Assembly (NCBI GenBank): GCA_021397835.1
Contig: JAJFZO010000191.1
Location: 7,760,001 to 7,824,000, forward strand
DNA: 64,000 nt
From: Moringa oleifera
Taxonomy: Eukaryota; Streptophyta; Magnoliopsida; Brassicales; Moringaceae
Direction of reading: 5' to 3'
The notes under the pieces were generated by a model. It ran no database searches. It saw only the letters and a list, made by a program, of their open reading frames with translations, and was not told the origin of the DNA. Shown here one piece after another: positions 35,515 through 49,500 of the stretch; position 1 is the first letter of the stretch; each line of letters opens with the position of its first letter. A program made the position numbers and the translations under genes.

Positions 35515-35741
35515 TTTTTTTCAAATAAACATTGGAAAAACAAATTTATCTTTTTTTATTTATAAGAACAAAATTTATTCTTTTCTTTATTTTAAAGCAT
35601 ATTATAAGGTTATAATCATCATTTTATTTTATGTATTAAAAGTCATTGACATTAAAGTTCACAAAATTTATTAGATATAAGTTTTATGGTAAAAAAAATA
35701 TCAAAATATTATTTTATGTAAAAGTTACGCAAAATCAAAAT
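35515..35741. other. AT-rich spacer
   Basis: No gene or repeat recognised. Confidence 0.5.
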
Positions 35742-35749
35742 ATTTACTT

Positions 35750-36306
35750 TATGGGTGACTACGGTTCGTTTCAAACTGATAAATCGAATCGTAATTTTTT
35801 AAAGTTTTAAACTGAAGCAGAACTAATATAAATGATTTCGGTTTTAAACCGTAATTGAAACTGTTTTATAAATGATTCGGTTATGATTTATATAAATTTT
35901 AAATCCAAATCGAAAACAATGGTTCAAAATCGACGATTTCGGTTCAGCTTCAAATTAAATTAACTTTTAAAATATTAAAAATTTTAATTTAAAAAATTAT
36001 TAAAAATTAATTTTAAAAATTTTAAAATATATATTTCAATAAAAATGTGATTATTTTTACTTTTAATTTTATTAAAAATTTATAATTAAAATAAAAATAT
36101 TAAATTTATAATTAAAATATGAACCAAACTTAAATCGAAAATGAAACCAAAACCAAACCTCAACCATTTATGAATCGAAACCTGAACTAAAACTTAAGCT
36201 ACAGGTTAATGGTTCAAGTTTCAATTCATCATAATCACGAACCATGAACTTTGAACCGACGGTTCGAAACCGAAACCAAACCGAACCCGAACTGTGGTCA
36301 CCTCTA
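35750..36306 (-). mobile_element. hAT-type MITE, copy 1 (557 bp)
   Basis: Terminal inverted repeats: left TATGGGTGACTACGGTTCG; right, read on the minus strand, TAGAGGTGACCACAGTTCGG. The ends are rich in GGTTCGGTTT words and the middle is AT-rich. Flanking 8-bp sequences ATTTACTT (35742-35749) and GTTTACTT (36307-36314) agree at seven of eight positions, as a hAT target duplication should. No transposase. Strand is set relative to copy 2. Confidence 0.85.
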
Positions 36307-36787
36307 GTTTACTTTATGTGACCAATCAAATTTTTATGTTTAAAAAATAATAAATTGAATCTTAATCAATCAATTTAGATTAAACTAAATTTCATGTCAA
36401 AGGTTGAGAATATTCAAATTAAAAATCATATAAAATGAATTTTGATTTGAAATTTTTTATATTGTAAAAAGAAAAATTCAAGTTATCATCACAAAAAAGT
36501 TTCAAAGGTTTACGAGTATTGAATATATATGTATATATATAATTCACACTATTAAAAATTTTAAAAAATTATAAAAAATAAATCACATATCGAAAAATTA
36601 TTCAAATTTAAAGAATTGATCTGAAATGAAGTAAAGAATTCATTTGAACCAGTTTTGAGACGTTTTAATAATAAAAAATATCTTTAATCTTTTATAGTTA
36701 TTAAATTAAAATCTAACTTAGACTAAATTAATGTATCAATATTTTATTTAATACTTTTTAAATATAATAATTTGATTGATAATATAA

Positions 36788-37838
36788 GATAGGATAAATG
36801 TTCTAAAAAACTCTGAAGCATATCCTTAATAATGAATCAAACTTCGATCTTTAAAAAATTCCAAAATAAACCCAAAATTGTCATATCGAGCTTATAAAAA
36901 CCATGCATTAATGGAGTACTCCTTTCGTTAACAACAATTGGATTTTACAGAGGGACATTTTTGAGTTTTCAAATTAATTTTGGTCAAACTTTTTATGTCA
37001 TCTTCTTTAACCTATTTTCTTTTTTCTCCATCAACAAGCATAGAGATCAGAAGAAAGGGAGATTAAAAGGAAGATCAAAAGTAAAACTTATCTTTTTTTT
37101 CTTTTTGGTCTAATATCCTAGAATCACAATCACACAGAAAAATCTACTTGGCTTACAATTTGTCACATTATCTTACGAATTCGCTATCAATTCGAGTTCA
37201 TGTGGAGGACAATATGGTGGCTGGCAGCATATCCATGTTTAGTGTTCATGTGTGAGAATATTAGACTTAAATTTGATGGAGATACAAAGAGGGGAATGAT
37301 AAAGAAGTAGTGATGGGTAGCTTTGAGAGTCATAGATTCTACCTTTTGAGGAGAATTGTGTTGAATATGTTGAGAGATAAAGGTATGAAGTCTCATCTTT
37401 AAAATCAAGTTTTCTTTTAAAGAATTAGGGCCATTTATGGCCAAATCCTTAGTAATGATTTTTTTTTTTTTGGCATTCTTCATCGATCGACTCTTTTAGA
37501 TGGGTAATGGATTATTAGGAGTACTATACATCCTTATCCTTTACCATCAATTTTTTTTAGAAAAAGCTCAAAAATCAAAATGATTTCAAACATGAAAATT
37601 GCCATACAAAGGAAGACAATAAAGATTAAGTTTCTAATCTCATTTGGAAGAAGAGGATGCGGAAAAAAAAAAAAAAAACAATCCCACCCCTAACTTAACA
37701 CTGGTTTTAGACCATCGATAGGGTTTATAGTTTATTTTAGTAATTAATGGGAGATCAAGGGTCATTACTTCACTTTTTAAACAATGGAGTTATAACTCGA
37801 GTTATACATAAGGTTTTTTTCTAATATTTACTCTATGG
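36788..37838. mobile_element. Candidate long-TIR (Mutator-like) non-autonomous element
   Basis: The left end ATAGGATAAATGTTCTAAAA and the right end on the minus strand, ATAGAGTAAATATTAGAAAA, are imperfect inverted repeats that continue for about 45 bases. 36930-37080 resembles 62720-62900, so it is a repeat family. The less AT-rich interior (37180-37480) encodes nothing I recognise. No clear target duplication. Confidence 0.45.
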
Positions 37839-38870
37839 GATAAATATTGAATTTTATATAATCTTTACCCTATTACTTTTTAGTTATACAATTTTATTTG
37901 TAAATTTCAAATTGAAAAAGCTATACGAAATATATGTTTCTCTTATGCAATTAACTCATAAAAAAGTTTGGAAGAGTTATATGTAGCTTTTGTTTAAAAA
38001 AATCAATATATATATATATGTATATATATATTATATTTTACAATATAAAAAATTAATTTTTATATTATTTTTATATTATGAAGGTATAACTTTAGTAATT
38101 AAAAGTATTATTTTATGCAATAAAATTATTTTATAACATATAAAGTTATACTTTTTTAACAAAAATTATATTAATTATATTATTTGTATTATAATATAGT
38201 CATGTAAAATTTTTTAAATTAAAATGAATGAATTAATTAGTGAAACTTAAAATAAAATAAAAAGTTTAAATTCTTTTGAAGAAATGATGCTGCTAAAAAT
38301 TAGTAAATGAACTTGGACTAATAGATATGAGGATTAAGATCATCTGGTTGGTTTATGTTGGATAGCTAATGGTGATTGAGTATGATCTATAAAAGAGAAG
38401 GAATATAAACATCGAGTGTTCAATCATGAAAGTATTGACGTTTAAGTCAATATGTATTTTGGTAGTACAAGTTCACAATGAAAATAGTGTAGATGTTCTT
38501 TGAAGCATACCAAACACTTTATATAGTGATGAGGCTCCTTGGTTAGTGATGAGGTTGCTTTTCATAAGCTAAGCATGCCGAATTTGATAGAGCTTTAGGG
38601 TTTTTTTTATTTAAATTTTTGCATCAGTTTTATATTTCTTGGATGAGTATGATTAGTTATAAGCAACTGAAGGGAGACTTCAATTAACATAGCTTGTCAT
38701 GTTGTGCCTTCTATTCTAGTCTTCAATCTGAACTATTTGTATAGTTAGTTCTAGGTTATTATCTTGGTAGCTTTTTCATTTTATTTTGGGCCTTTCAACC
38801 AAGGTCAATAATTTTTTGCATTAGAAGCCCTCTCGCTTCTTCTATTTAAAGAGATAACATATTACTCTTT
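37839..38870. other. AT-rich spacer
   Basis: 38280-38860 is less AT-rich and could be an old repeat. No coding similarity seen. Confidence 0.45.
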
Positions 38871-39398
38871 GGGGTAAATATTATTTTAAATCTTGAGTTT
38901 TGCACTCTCTCTTTTCAATCAAAATTTGACTTTTAAAATGTCCTCAAATAAATATTCGACTATTAATTTTTTTAATATTAAAACTTGATAAAAATAATTA
39001 TAAAAAATTAATGATATTTTTATTATTAAAAATATCTCAAAAATTACTCAAATAGATTCTAAACTTCATTTTGATTTCATTCCTCAAATTTGAATAATTT
39101 TTAACTAACGAGTTATTTTTTATGAATTTTTAAATATATATTTTCAAATATTTATAGTACTCAAAAAATATAAATCATTTTATAATGGTACGTGAAATAA
39201 TTTTTTACACATATTAAAATTTTAAGTCAAAATTTATTGTGAAAATTTTTTAATTTGAATATCTTTAATTTTTAAATCATTTTAATATGATTCAATTTAA
39301 TTCAAGCTAATGGATCAAAATTTATTTGGAGAAGTTCTAAAACTTAAGATTTGATTAAAAAGAAAAAGTGCAACCCAAGATTTTAAATGCATTTACCC
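38871..39398. mobile_element. Long-TIR MITE (528 bp)
   Basis: The left end GGGGTAAATATTATTTTAAA and the right end on the minus strand, GGGTAAATGCATTTAAAATC, are inverted repeats that stay alignable for about 70 bases. No coding capacity. Flanks TACTCTTT and TAGTCTTC agree at six of eight positions. Part of the interior (about 39005-39060) resembles the minus strand of 61900-61990. Confidence 0.7.
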
Positions 39399-40345
39399 TA
39401 GTCTTCATATAAAAAGAGTAGAATTGTCTTTGTTTCACTTTATATAATGTCATCAATATTATATAAATGTTAAAACACGATAAAGATAGGGTACAAAGGG
39501 TAGGTATTGAAACAAAGCCTTTCAATGAGGTCAAATTGTATTTTGTTCACGTAAAGTTTCATGCATAAGGCGTAGATGTAAAAGAAATAACTCCATAAAA
39601 AAATTCCTTATATTGAAAATGTCAAGATTGGAAATGCAATAAAGTTATACCTATCAAACAATTGTTCAAAAGACTCTTTACTTGTTAAGTAAGAAGTTAT
39701 TGGGTGAAAGGATACTCCAATACTTCGTTATTTTTCATAGATTCAAAGAAAAGAAAGATAATCATTATTCATTGAATATGTAAAACATAACAAAAAAAAA
39801 TGAGGCGAATCTCATAGTTTGAAAGGTAAAGATTTTCATTTGTTGAAAGAAAGTTAAATTCTACCACTAACAAATTATATAATATTCAAGTTAAAAAGCT
39901 ATTGTAAGGTTTCATTAGACCATCATGAGATTTAATAGAGCATGAGTTTACCCAATAAGTGAACTAGCAATGGGATTTGATCTAAATGGCTAGAAATTAC
40001 TTGTAAAAGGCATGTTATAATTTTTCTTAGAAAAAAGTTATTTGGAGAACTCCCTCTAAGGGTTGCTAGTGAAGAAGTTCATGTCATTAACAACTTAATA
40101 AGAGTTAAGGCCAAAAAGGATGCAATGTTCCTCTCTAGAGAGTTGGACTTAGATGCCAATAAAAAGAGTCTATGCATAAATTTGTTAAAAAGAAACACAT
40201 AATGAGTGATTCTTACTATGTGACAATAGGAGTAGAATATCCTAAAGGAAAAAAATAAACGAAGAGTGCCTCGAACATCCATTTTCAATTGCTTAAAAGT
40301 TTGAACATTAAAAACCACAATGTTTGATCTATCGAATGTTATACC
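39399..40345. other. Unassigned spacer
   Basis: AT-rich, short chance frames only; nothing recognised. Confidence 0.45.
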
Positions 40346-40907
40346 TAGAGATGACCACAGTTCGGATTCGATTCGGTTTCAGTTCCAAACCGTTGGTTTA
40401 AGATTCATGGTTAAGATGAACCAAAACTTGAACCGTTAAGCTGCGGTTTCGGTTCGAAAGCGGTTTAGGTTTCGGTTTATAAACGGTTCAAGTTTGGTTT
40501 TGGTTTTGGTTTTAGTTCAAGTTATTTTAATTATAAATTTAGTATTTTTATTTTAATTATAAATTTTTAATAAAATTAAAAGTAAAAGTAATCATACTTT
40601 TATTGAAATATGTAATTTAAAACTAAAATTATTTTTAACATTTTTAAAATTAATTTTTAATAATTTTTTAAATAAAAATTTTTAATATTTTAAAAATTAA
40701 TTTAATTAAAAACTGAACCAGAACCGAAAATCAAAACCGTCGATTTTGGTTTTGATTCAAATTTTACATGAACTATAACTGAACCATTTTAAAAATAGTT
40801 TCGATTATGGTTCAAAATCGAAATTGTTTACATCGATTTTGGTTTGGTTCAAAACTTAAAGGTTACGGTTCAGTTTACTGGTTTGAACCGCACTGTGCTC
40901 ACCCTTA
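40346..40907 (+). mobile_element. hAT-type MITE, copy 2 (562 bp), inverted relative to copy 1
   Basis: The left end TAGAGATGACCACAGTTCGG matches the right end of copy 1, so the orientation is opposite. The right end on the minus strand is TAAGGGTGAGCACAGTGCGG. Same AT-rich centre and GGTTCGGTTT-rich arms. Flanks GTTATACC and GTTATGAA share the first five of eight bases. Confidence 0.85.
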
Positions 40908-41689
40908 GTTATGAAAGGTGTGTGAAAATCAAAAAAATAAATCCAAAAACAGGTGCAAAGATGATGGAGAGACACATAATCCGATCCCCTCTAAAATGAA
41001 GTAGAAGTCATCACTTATGATTAATGTATAAGGTCAATTCAAAGTAAATAAATGCATAACTGTATGAAGTAGTAACCATTGTACCACAAATCAAGAACAA
41101 AGCACAAAGCAATGGGAGAGGTAATGAAGATAATCGTAAGGAATAATAAGTCTTTTACATTTATCATGTATCCACAAAAGAATATAAAGAATCACAAGTT
41201 CTTGATCGTAGAAATAGAATATGCTTCTACAATATTCGCAGAGGAAAATAAACATAATGGACCAACAAGAGAATGAGCTAATTAAAACTAGGTATGGACG
41301 ATAATTTTATTTATAAAAATACCATATTATTATAAAAATAAAACAATTAAAAAAGACATTATCAAGAAAGGTCATGGTCATCAACAAAACCTAATTTTTT
41401 CATAAAGATTTATTAAGTACGTAAAATCATAAGATACACTTTAAAATGACAAGTGAAATGATGTCTCAAATTTCAAATAGCATCCGTTGTGACAAAAATA
41501 AAGTGTTAAACTTTAAACTTAGTTATCTAGCTTACTCTTAATTTGAACATTTGAATCCACATTTACATAATCGTATCAACAAATATAAGAATAAATTCAG
41601 ATACACTAAATAATATAAAAAAACATTAATTTAGGAATGAAACAACTAATTAATATTAAAAAGAAAAATTTATTACCATTGTTTCAGAA
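40908..41689. other. AT-rich spacer
   Basis: No gene recognised; short frames lack family similarity. Confidence 0.45.
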
Positions 41690-41935
41690 TCTTTAAGTGT
41701 CAATATTTAAATTAAATTCTTTGGCTCATTCATGAGGTCTGTCAAAGTGTTGATTTGATCTTTCATAGATTTAATTTCATCTCAGTGCTCTGAACAAATA
41801 TATTTTTTGTAAAACATACCAATGGAGGAACTATACACATAAGTTGATTTTAGGCCAACACTTAACCCAAGAATATGACCTTGACTAGTTTTCTTGAGTG
41901 GTCTTACAAGTTTTTTAAAGGCATCCATTATAAGT
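41690..41935 (-). pseudogene. CACTA second-frame remnant
   Basis: Minus strand: MDAFKKLVRPLKKTSQGHIL then GLSVGLKSTY and IKSMKDQINTLTDLMNEPKN. The G-H-I-L-G-L-S-V-G-L stretch and the coiled C-terminal part resemble the second protein of plant CACTA elements. One stop lies inside. It may belong with the domain at 46200-46515. Confidence 0.5.
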
Positions 41936-43059
41936 AGTAATTATAGTCAGATTACACTTTTTCACTTAGGAGTACTGTAATTGGAGACCTTTGAAATATT
42001 CAGAGATGTATTAAGATTTGATATTTTAAAAATAAAGATGAACACAACATAATGAAATAAAGTTGATTAAGAGAAGAATCTATGAGTCAAACTATAGAAC
42101 AAGAACTCCCATACTTGATAACACGTGCTAATAAATGTACAATAATAGAAATAAAATTGTAACATGAGAATATAAATCTTAAAAGGCTTACTATTGCCTA
42201 TAAAGAAAAGTGTGGGTGCATGTTGAGCACTTTAAGTCAACACTTAATAATAAAGGAAGTACTTATTTCCATCATTTAAGGAATACATTCAAGGGAAACA
42301 TGAAAGAAAATATTTTATAAGACATAGAGCAAAAAGATCACCCTTCATTAATTAGCTCTCAAGTGACACTACATCTACTTGGCAACATGGTTACCTCACA
42401 GCCACATCTATAAAGAATAGAACATTCTATGGTGTTGCTGACCAATTTAACTTTAAGTCTTTAGTTTTCAAGTGCTCTATTTTGAAACCTAATACAAAGA
42501 AATTTTAATTTCTAATTTAACAATAATCTAATTAAGTAATTTCATAGTATTTTAGGTTAATTTGATGCTTTTTTTCACTTACTCATCAATACTCAGCTAT
42601 GTAATTTACTCCATCAAACACCTAAAAAGCAAGAGTGAGAATGCAAATCCACTTTTAGGTTCAGTAAGAAACCAACCAAAAAATGATTTTTATTTTAAAG
42701 AGGAAGACATGAGATATAATTATAAGAAAAAACCATAAACAAAAGCCCATCAGGGTATCATAAATCTTACCAGGTGAATTTAAAACAAAACAAATAATTC
42801 AATGTCTAATTTTCGAACTCTAGCTATGATAGATCTCTTCATCAAAAATAAGTACCAATGAAACTGGACGTTACACACACATAAGCATACATGTAAATAT
42901 GTACAACAAGAAGTATTTTCTATATAATAGAAACTAGTTTTTGCCACATAACGACAACTAGCACTAACTAATGCAAATTCACTATCAAGTAGTAACATGA
43001 AAAAAGAAAATGATACATGCACTCTCAAATGGTAATCTTAAGTAGTAATGAGAATTAGA
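41936..43059. other. AT-rich spacer
   Basis: No gene or clear repeat seen. If this is the middle of a CACTA element, the transposase core has been lost. Confidence 0.4.
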
Positions 43060-43800
43060 AATAAACAATAATTAGTTTTACTATATAATAACTGCAAGTT
43101 TTTTATTGCATAATAACAATAAGTTTTGCTGCATAAAAGCAACAAGTTTTGTTTTTGCAACATAATGACATTTAATTTTTTGCTATATAGCAACTTCCAA
43201 TTTTTACTACACAACACAAACTATTGCAAGGTTAAGTTTATGCAAATTCACCATCAAATAGTCATATAAAAAAATATAAAATAACTAATTTTGTTGCACA
43301 AGGTTAGATTTGTTGCACAATAACCACGAATTACTCTAAATAAAAACATTAAAAAGGAAATTATTGCACAATAACCAGTAGTTTTGTTGCATAACCTAAA
43401 ATTTGTACAGCATCAACAACTCAAACAAAGAAACCACTGCACATCAACAAATAGTATATTAATATAATTTCATAAATTTATGAGACTTTTGGTTACCTTA
43501 AATTTACTGTAAACAAAAATTCTTCCAAGTCTCTTAAATAGAAACAAATCCTTCCATATTATCTAAGCCTTTAATGTTGCATAAGAGTAACTTCTTTCAT
43601 TTTGTTGCAGGATGACAATAATTTTTTTGTATCCATAGTAGTTAATTCTTATTGCATAGAACCAATAAATTTTTGCTGCACAATAACACCCAATTTTTTC
43701 TACATAGCAGGAACATTAGAAAGGAAATTGTTATGTAACATCAACTAAATTCGTTACATAACACAAATTATAGCACATCAACAACTTAATTCTCTATTAA
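43060..43800. repeat. Cryptic short repeat rich in TTGTTGCATAA-type words
   Basis: More than ten scattered words such as TTTTGTTGCATAA, TTGCACAATAACC and GCATAATAACAA recur every 30 to 70 bases in both orientations. This resembles eroded subterminal repeats of a DNA transposon. Confidence 0.6.
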
Positions 43801-46199
43801 ACAGTAATAGTAAAAAAAGAAATCTTGACATGAAAACATAATTACTGAGGTGCTAAATATTTAGTTTAGGGCTGAATTTGAAACAATAAGAATATATATA
43901 ATCAATCAAAACAAGATACCAATATTTATTAAAAAAGAAAAGGTGAAACATACGTAGATTCAATTATTAAAAATCACCACCTCATACCCAAAAACAAACA
44001 ATATAAAGAATTAATAAAAATTAAAATAAAGAATAAAAATATTAGATTTTAAAACAAAAAGAAAAAAATAATTTTTTTAAAGCAATAGAGGAGGGTATTG
44101 AGTTGCCTGTTAGGTGAACAATGGAGGGATAGAGATTTGCTATTAGGTTTTACCTTTATAAAGCAAGTGAACTTTTATATTTTGAGAGTGAGAAAAAAAA
44201 AAAAGAAACACATCTGAAAAGCTATATTATTATTATGTTTGAATGCATATATATTCATATTAGCACAGTTGTCCATATATAATTGAATTTTAATTTGTTT
44301 ACCAATCACATAACATATCATGCTCATGAATAAATTTTCATATAACATCAATTAAACTTTTAATTGAATCTTAATTTTTACGTAAAAATATTTCATAAGT
44401 GTGTATACAATTAAAAAACAAATTATACACCCTCATATATGAAGATTATAAAGCTTTAATACATTAATTAATTATCTATATACGATGACATTTAATTAAA
44501 ATGATGGAATCATCATGATTTAAATTATATGCATATATGTGAACATTGATAAATCAGGTATGTGTACATATTTCTAACATTTTTTGCATTAATTTATATA
44601 TTTATGATAAAATGGAATTAAAAAATTAATTGCGGCACATTTTATACCACATGCCAAGACTCATATAATCGAAATAACTATGTACATTACAATTAGAAAT
44701 ATGTTTGAAAAATGATAAACTTTGAAACATGTCATCTTAAAACATATTACATTTTCTTGATTATGTAACGCTTATCAAATTAATATACACAGTTAAGGCA
44801 AAATCTAATAAAATAAATATATTTCAATGAAATCATACATGATATTTTAAATCCTAGACAAGGCTTTCTTTTTTCTAATTGTTTCCTTTTAATTGATTGT
44901 TTGTTATTGTACCTGTTTGAATCTTTATTTTGGGTTTTGATTTTAGAGAAAGGACAATGCAAGTAATAATGGAAGCTTAAAAGGTCTTACCATTAGACAT
45001 GTTATAGCCCATGTAACTTACATTTTCACATCTGCATTACTATAAAGGTTGATCAAGGGAAAACAAAAGTAGAGGTAAGCAAATTAAGGTTTAATTAATG
45101 AAGAAGGCCTCTTAGCTTCATGGAGCATTTGGTTCATCATTTTACATTTTTAATTCATGAGTTTTTCGATTTCAGTAGGCACATACTACCTGATATATAG
45201 TTATTAGTTTTTTTTTTGTGGCTCATTTTCAATCATAGGTCTATGAAAGTGATAGTTAATTTCTATAAAAATATAATTTTAAGTAGAAAGCAAAAAAGTA
45301 GTGTTTAGGTTTGTGCATTCCATGAAAGAGATAATAACTAAGGGGCAAAATCTAATAAGTAATATGCAAGTTTATGATTTCACATTTCAATGTCTCTTTT
45401 TTGTTAAGTAGTGTAAATAGGGTTAAGGGCAATATACAACTTAACCTGCTAACCTATATATGGTCATGTTTTGCTTAACACAAGGCAATAATTTACCTTT
45501 GTGTATGCCTTGACTTCTTGTCTAATTTTTATTAATATGAAACCAATATCATGCCAACCGTATGCAAATTGACTATTTGACATTAATAAGTACCATTAAA
45601 GTATAAGTCCTTTGCATTTAAGGCTTTAACATATTTTCATTTGGATCCAAATATTACGTTTGTCATTAAAACTTTTAGCACTGTCTATGCAAAAGAAAAG
45701 AGTTGCAAAACAAGCTAATGACAGAAAAAAAAAAAAAAGGAAAAAAGGGAGCTAAATCCAAGTGATGAAAAACAACATCTTGCTTTACAACACCATCTTT
45801 ACATTCCTTGAGATACATAAAAGATAAATGATATCTGTGTATAAAGTATATTTGCCTAAACAGAGAAGTCTATCTCTTTTTTGTCTTGCATTTGGTGCAA
45901 CATTGTCAAAGGTGTTCCATGTCTTTACGAAGGGTATAGATGGATTGTTATTAGTCCACAACTTTAGTATCAAGATCTTCAGGCACTCAAGTTAGACAAT
46001 AGACATTATAATTGCAAGTTAATGTAATATTAAACATCAATAAATTTAAAAAAAAAAACTAAATATTAATTACGATCTTAAAAGTCAACCAACAATCACA
46101 TTAAAACTACTCAACAAACAACATAGTCATTCATTAATTTTCAAAAAAGTCATTCATAGAACCTAATGTTAAAATAATAAACCAATCACATCATGCAAT
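43801..46199. other. AT-rich spacer
   Basis: Several short chance frames; no recognisable protein, RNA gene or repeat. Confidence 0.45.
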
Positions 46200-46515
46200 C
46201 CTTCTCTCGATCCATCAAATTGCTCATTAAAGAATTACTCATTATCCATACCTTCTTCCTCCTCATGTTCTTCCTCACCATGATACATCCATCATGTGTA
46301 TGAGTCATTACTTCTTTTTGTAATTAAATAAGCTCTAATAACATATGTGCTTTGTGACCTCTTGTTAACACAATTGAAGCATTGATATAAAGTTAATCCC
46401 GCAGAATTTAAATTATGTTTTGTAATAGTTATGCATTCTTTTATCCTTTCAAAATACTAAGGAGATATCTTATTCAAGTTCTTTTTCTCATTCATAATCC
46501 ATATTCTATGTACTT
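46200..46515 (-). pseudogene. CACTA transposase-associated domain, second element
   Basis: Minus strand: RIWIMNEKKNLNKISP, later YQCFNCVNKRSQSTYVIRAY and SNDSYT(stop)WMYHGEEEHEE. These match the domain's W-M-x-x-x-R start, paired cysteines and S-Y-T-x-W-x-x-H-G-E block. No TNP2 core follows downstream, so only the N-terminus survives. Confidence 0.65.
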
Positions 46516-49500
46516 TCATGCTCTAGACAAAAGTAATATATTGAGACATTTAGTTTCATTAGTTTTCCAATACTCTTAAGAAAAAGTCTAAAATAAAGCT
46601 TAAAAGATGAAAAGCAACTCACCGTATGGGATTTGAGATGCCATTTCTTAATGATGATGCCTTATTCAAAGTGTTTATATCTACCTATTATCCATAACTC
46701 ATCACTACTTTTTTTCAAATGAAATATAATCAAATGCACATGTTTAAATGTTATTAGCTTTCTTATTGACTTACTATACAGCCATGTAGAGCTAAATTAA
46801 GCTACAAAAAGGTCCATAAAGTTGTTCAAGCCCATAAAAAGTAATGTTTTTTTACTCCTAGAATTTTCTAGAATAGTATAGTTGATTAACAACTTCATGA
46901 TGATTGAAAGATTTCATTTCAAAGGCACTTTAAGTTAAAGGACCTGAAAACTTATAAAGGAGCAAAAAAGGTAAAGGTAAAAGTACAAATGAACTAACTA
47001 AGTGAAAACCCTTATTGAAAATATAAGGTAGGTCTGCAAAAGGGAATAAAAATGTGAATATAAATTTGTCTTTTAGAATGTAAAAATAAACAATTCTACT
47101 ATTTAAGAAAATAAAAAAAAATTACTTGTGCCTCACACATTTCTCTTTCTAATAATTTAGTAGATAATTTATGCACAGTTTATTCAGTTTCACTTAACTC
47201 AATTTTATAGTACCCAACATATAGTAGAGGCTATTATATTAAGAATTAGTGTTTTAATAGTATGCCAAACAAAATAGTGAAGATGTTCTATCAATTTTTA
47301 ACTAAAATTTTAAATATCTTAATTAAGTGGTTTTAGTTTTGTTAATATATAAGTTACCATGCAATGAAATAATGTCCTTACTTTTGACTTTAAAAGCAGA
47401 ATATGAATAAAGCAACAGGATTAGTAATCAACATGGTGCCTAAGCTAGCTTTGACAAGTGAAGATAAAAGTTAGATGCACCTAGAAGCATTTAAAACAAT
47501 CTTGTGTGCAAGTCATGCAAAATAAGAATTGAACAACTTGAAGACATCTTTTAGAGGGGTGTTAAGGGCGAGCTACAAATTTAGGGGCTTAAATAATGAA
47601 TTAGTTTGGGTAAATAAGGCTATTATTTAAACAGATTCTTATAAATACTAGATCCATCAAAGAAGATTAATAATAGATCAAAATTTTATATTAAAATTTA
47701 TGCAAAGTCAAGTTTATTCACTATTTTAACAAGAAAAAAAGTGGATTACACATATACATGATATCCCCTTAGAAAGGCATGGAAATTACACCTAGAAAGC
47801 ATTCGAATTCTAACAAAATAGTCCTTTAAGCTAACATCAAAAATTGGAATTTACTATCGAATGAATGGAAATTCCCTTTGAGTTCACTATGAGAGCACAA
47901 TTCTAACCATCATGCAATAACAATTAAAATAACCCACTAATATTTGCATTTTAAAGCTCAAAGTAAAATCTTTTTTACTATTTGTATATAATTTACTTCA
48001 TAGAAAGTAGAAACAAGAAATCATGGACCAAAGTCTCTTCATCCTTGTTAGCAAGATTATATGATTGAAACTTCAATTTGCCATTGAAAGGCATACCTAC
48101 AAATTTAATTTTTTAAAAATAACATGGTTCTTGTTAAAATAAATCAAAAATCCCAATTCCAGGAAGGGAATAATACAACAATGCATAGCTAGTGCTGACA
48201 TTCTTATTATCACTTGTTCACACACCATAATATTTCAAAATGTAATTGTCAAATAGAAAATAAAACTATGCGCTATCAAAACATTAAGACACCTAAATAA
48301 TACATGTCAACTAGATAAAAGGGAATACTCTAAACATGTTTTTTAATCAATACAACATGGAACAAAAAGATCTCAAAATTTTGAGAAATCATGATTTAAA
48401 ACCCAACTAAACAAATAATAGCATAATTTTATAATTTTAAAAAATGTAAGTGGACTTTGTAAAACATAGAGTTTTTTTCTTCAAAATCTTTTACAAAATA
48501 TTATCAACTAAATATTTAGAGTGGTTGATGAAAATGCTATCCTAATTAAGGATGCTTTGATTTTCTTCTTTTATCAACCAATTAAAATCAAAACTTAGAA
48601 GCTAGATTTGACATTTTTGTTCTCTCATTCTACCAAATAATTCACCAGTTAAAGTAACACGATGTTAAGCTTTTGATATTGGTAAGACACTACTGTTAAT
48701 TAATTTGATGATTCATATTGCAAATGGAAAAGTCCAAGCTTATATATTCTTTAAGAAAATAAACAAAGATCACCACAATGCCTAACGATTTTGTTAAAAT
48801 TCATAAATTAATAGATCACATAATATGCAGCAATGTCAGTCAAAATAAACAAGATGATGATAGTAAAATATGATAATAAAACAAGATAATATTTATTACA
48901 TGACAAATATCAAAATAATAGATCAAAATTTTATATCCTAAAGTCACTAACTTCTTTCATTCCTTAAAACCAATATGTTTAACATATATAGTGTATTCAT
49001 ACTGTCACATTTTTTTAATATGCCAATCATGTGATTACATACGCTATTTTGATTTTCTATCAGAATTCATATTTTTTTAATTTGCATTGTATTTTAAAAT
49101 TGATGTTAGTGCAATTAAATAAAATTAATGAGAAAATTTTATTTTCATTTATTTATTTATTTTATTAATATAATAAAATATGAAAAATATTTGGTTAGCT
49201 ACATCATAAAATTTATATTTTTATTAATTTTTAAATTAAAGTTCACAAAAATAATTATATTCATTGGAAATTTTGATCAGGAACTTTAATTAGTCAAATT
49301 TCATTAGAATCAATATTTTAAGAGTTAACTTTTAAAAAAAGAAAACTATTTTTCTACCCCTTTTTTTGTTATTGGTTTAGCATATTAAAAACATGTTTAA
49401 AGGTAAAATAATTATTTTTTCTTGAAAATATTGATTTTAATGGAACTTAACCAATGAAAATCTCGTGCTGTAAAAAAATATCAAAAATGTAAGTTTTTAA

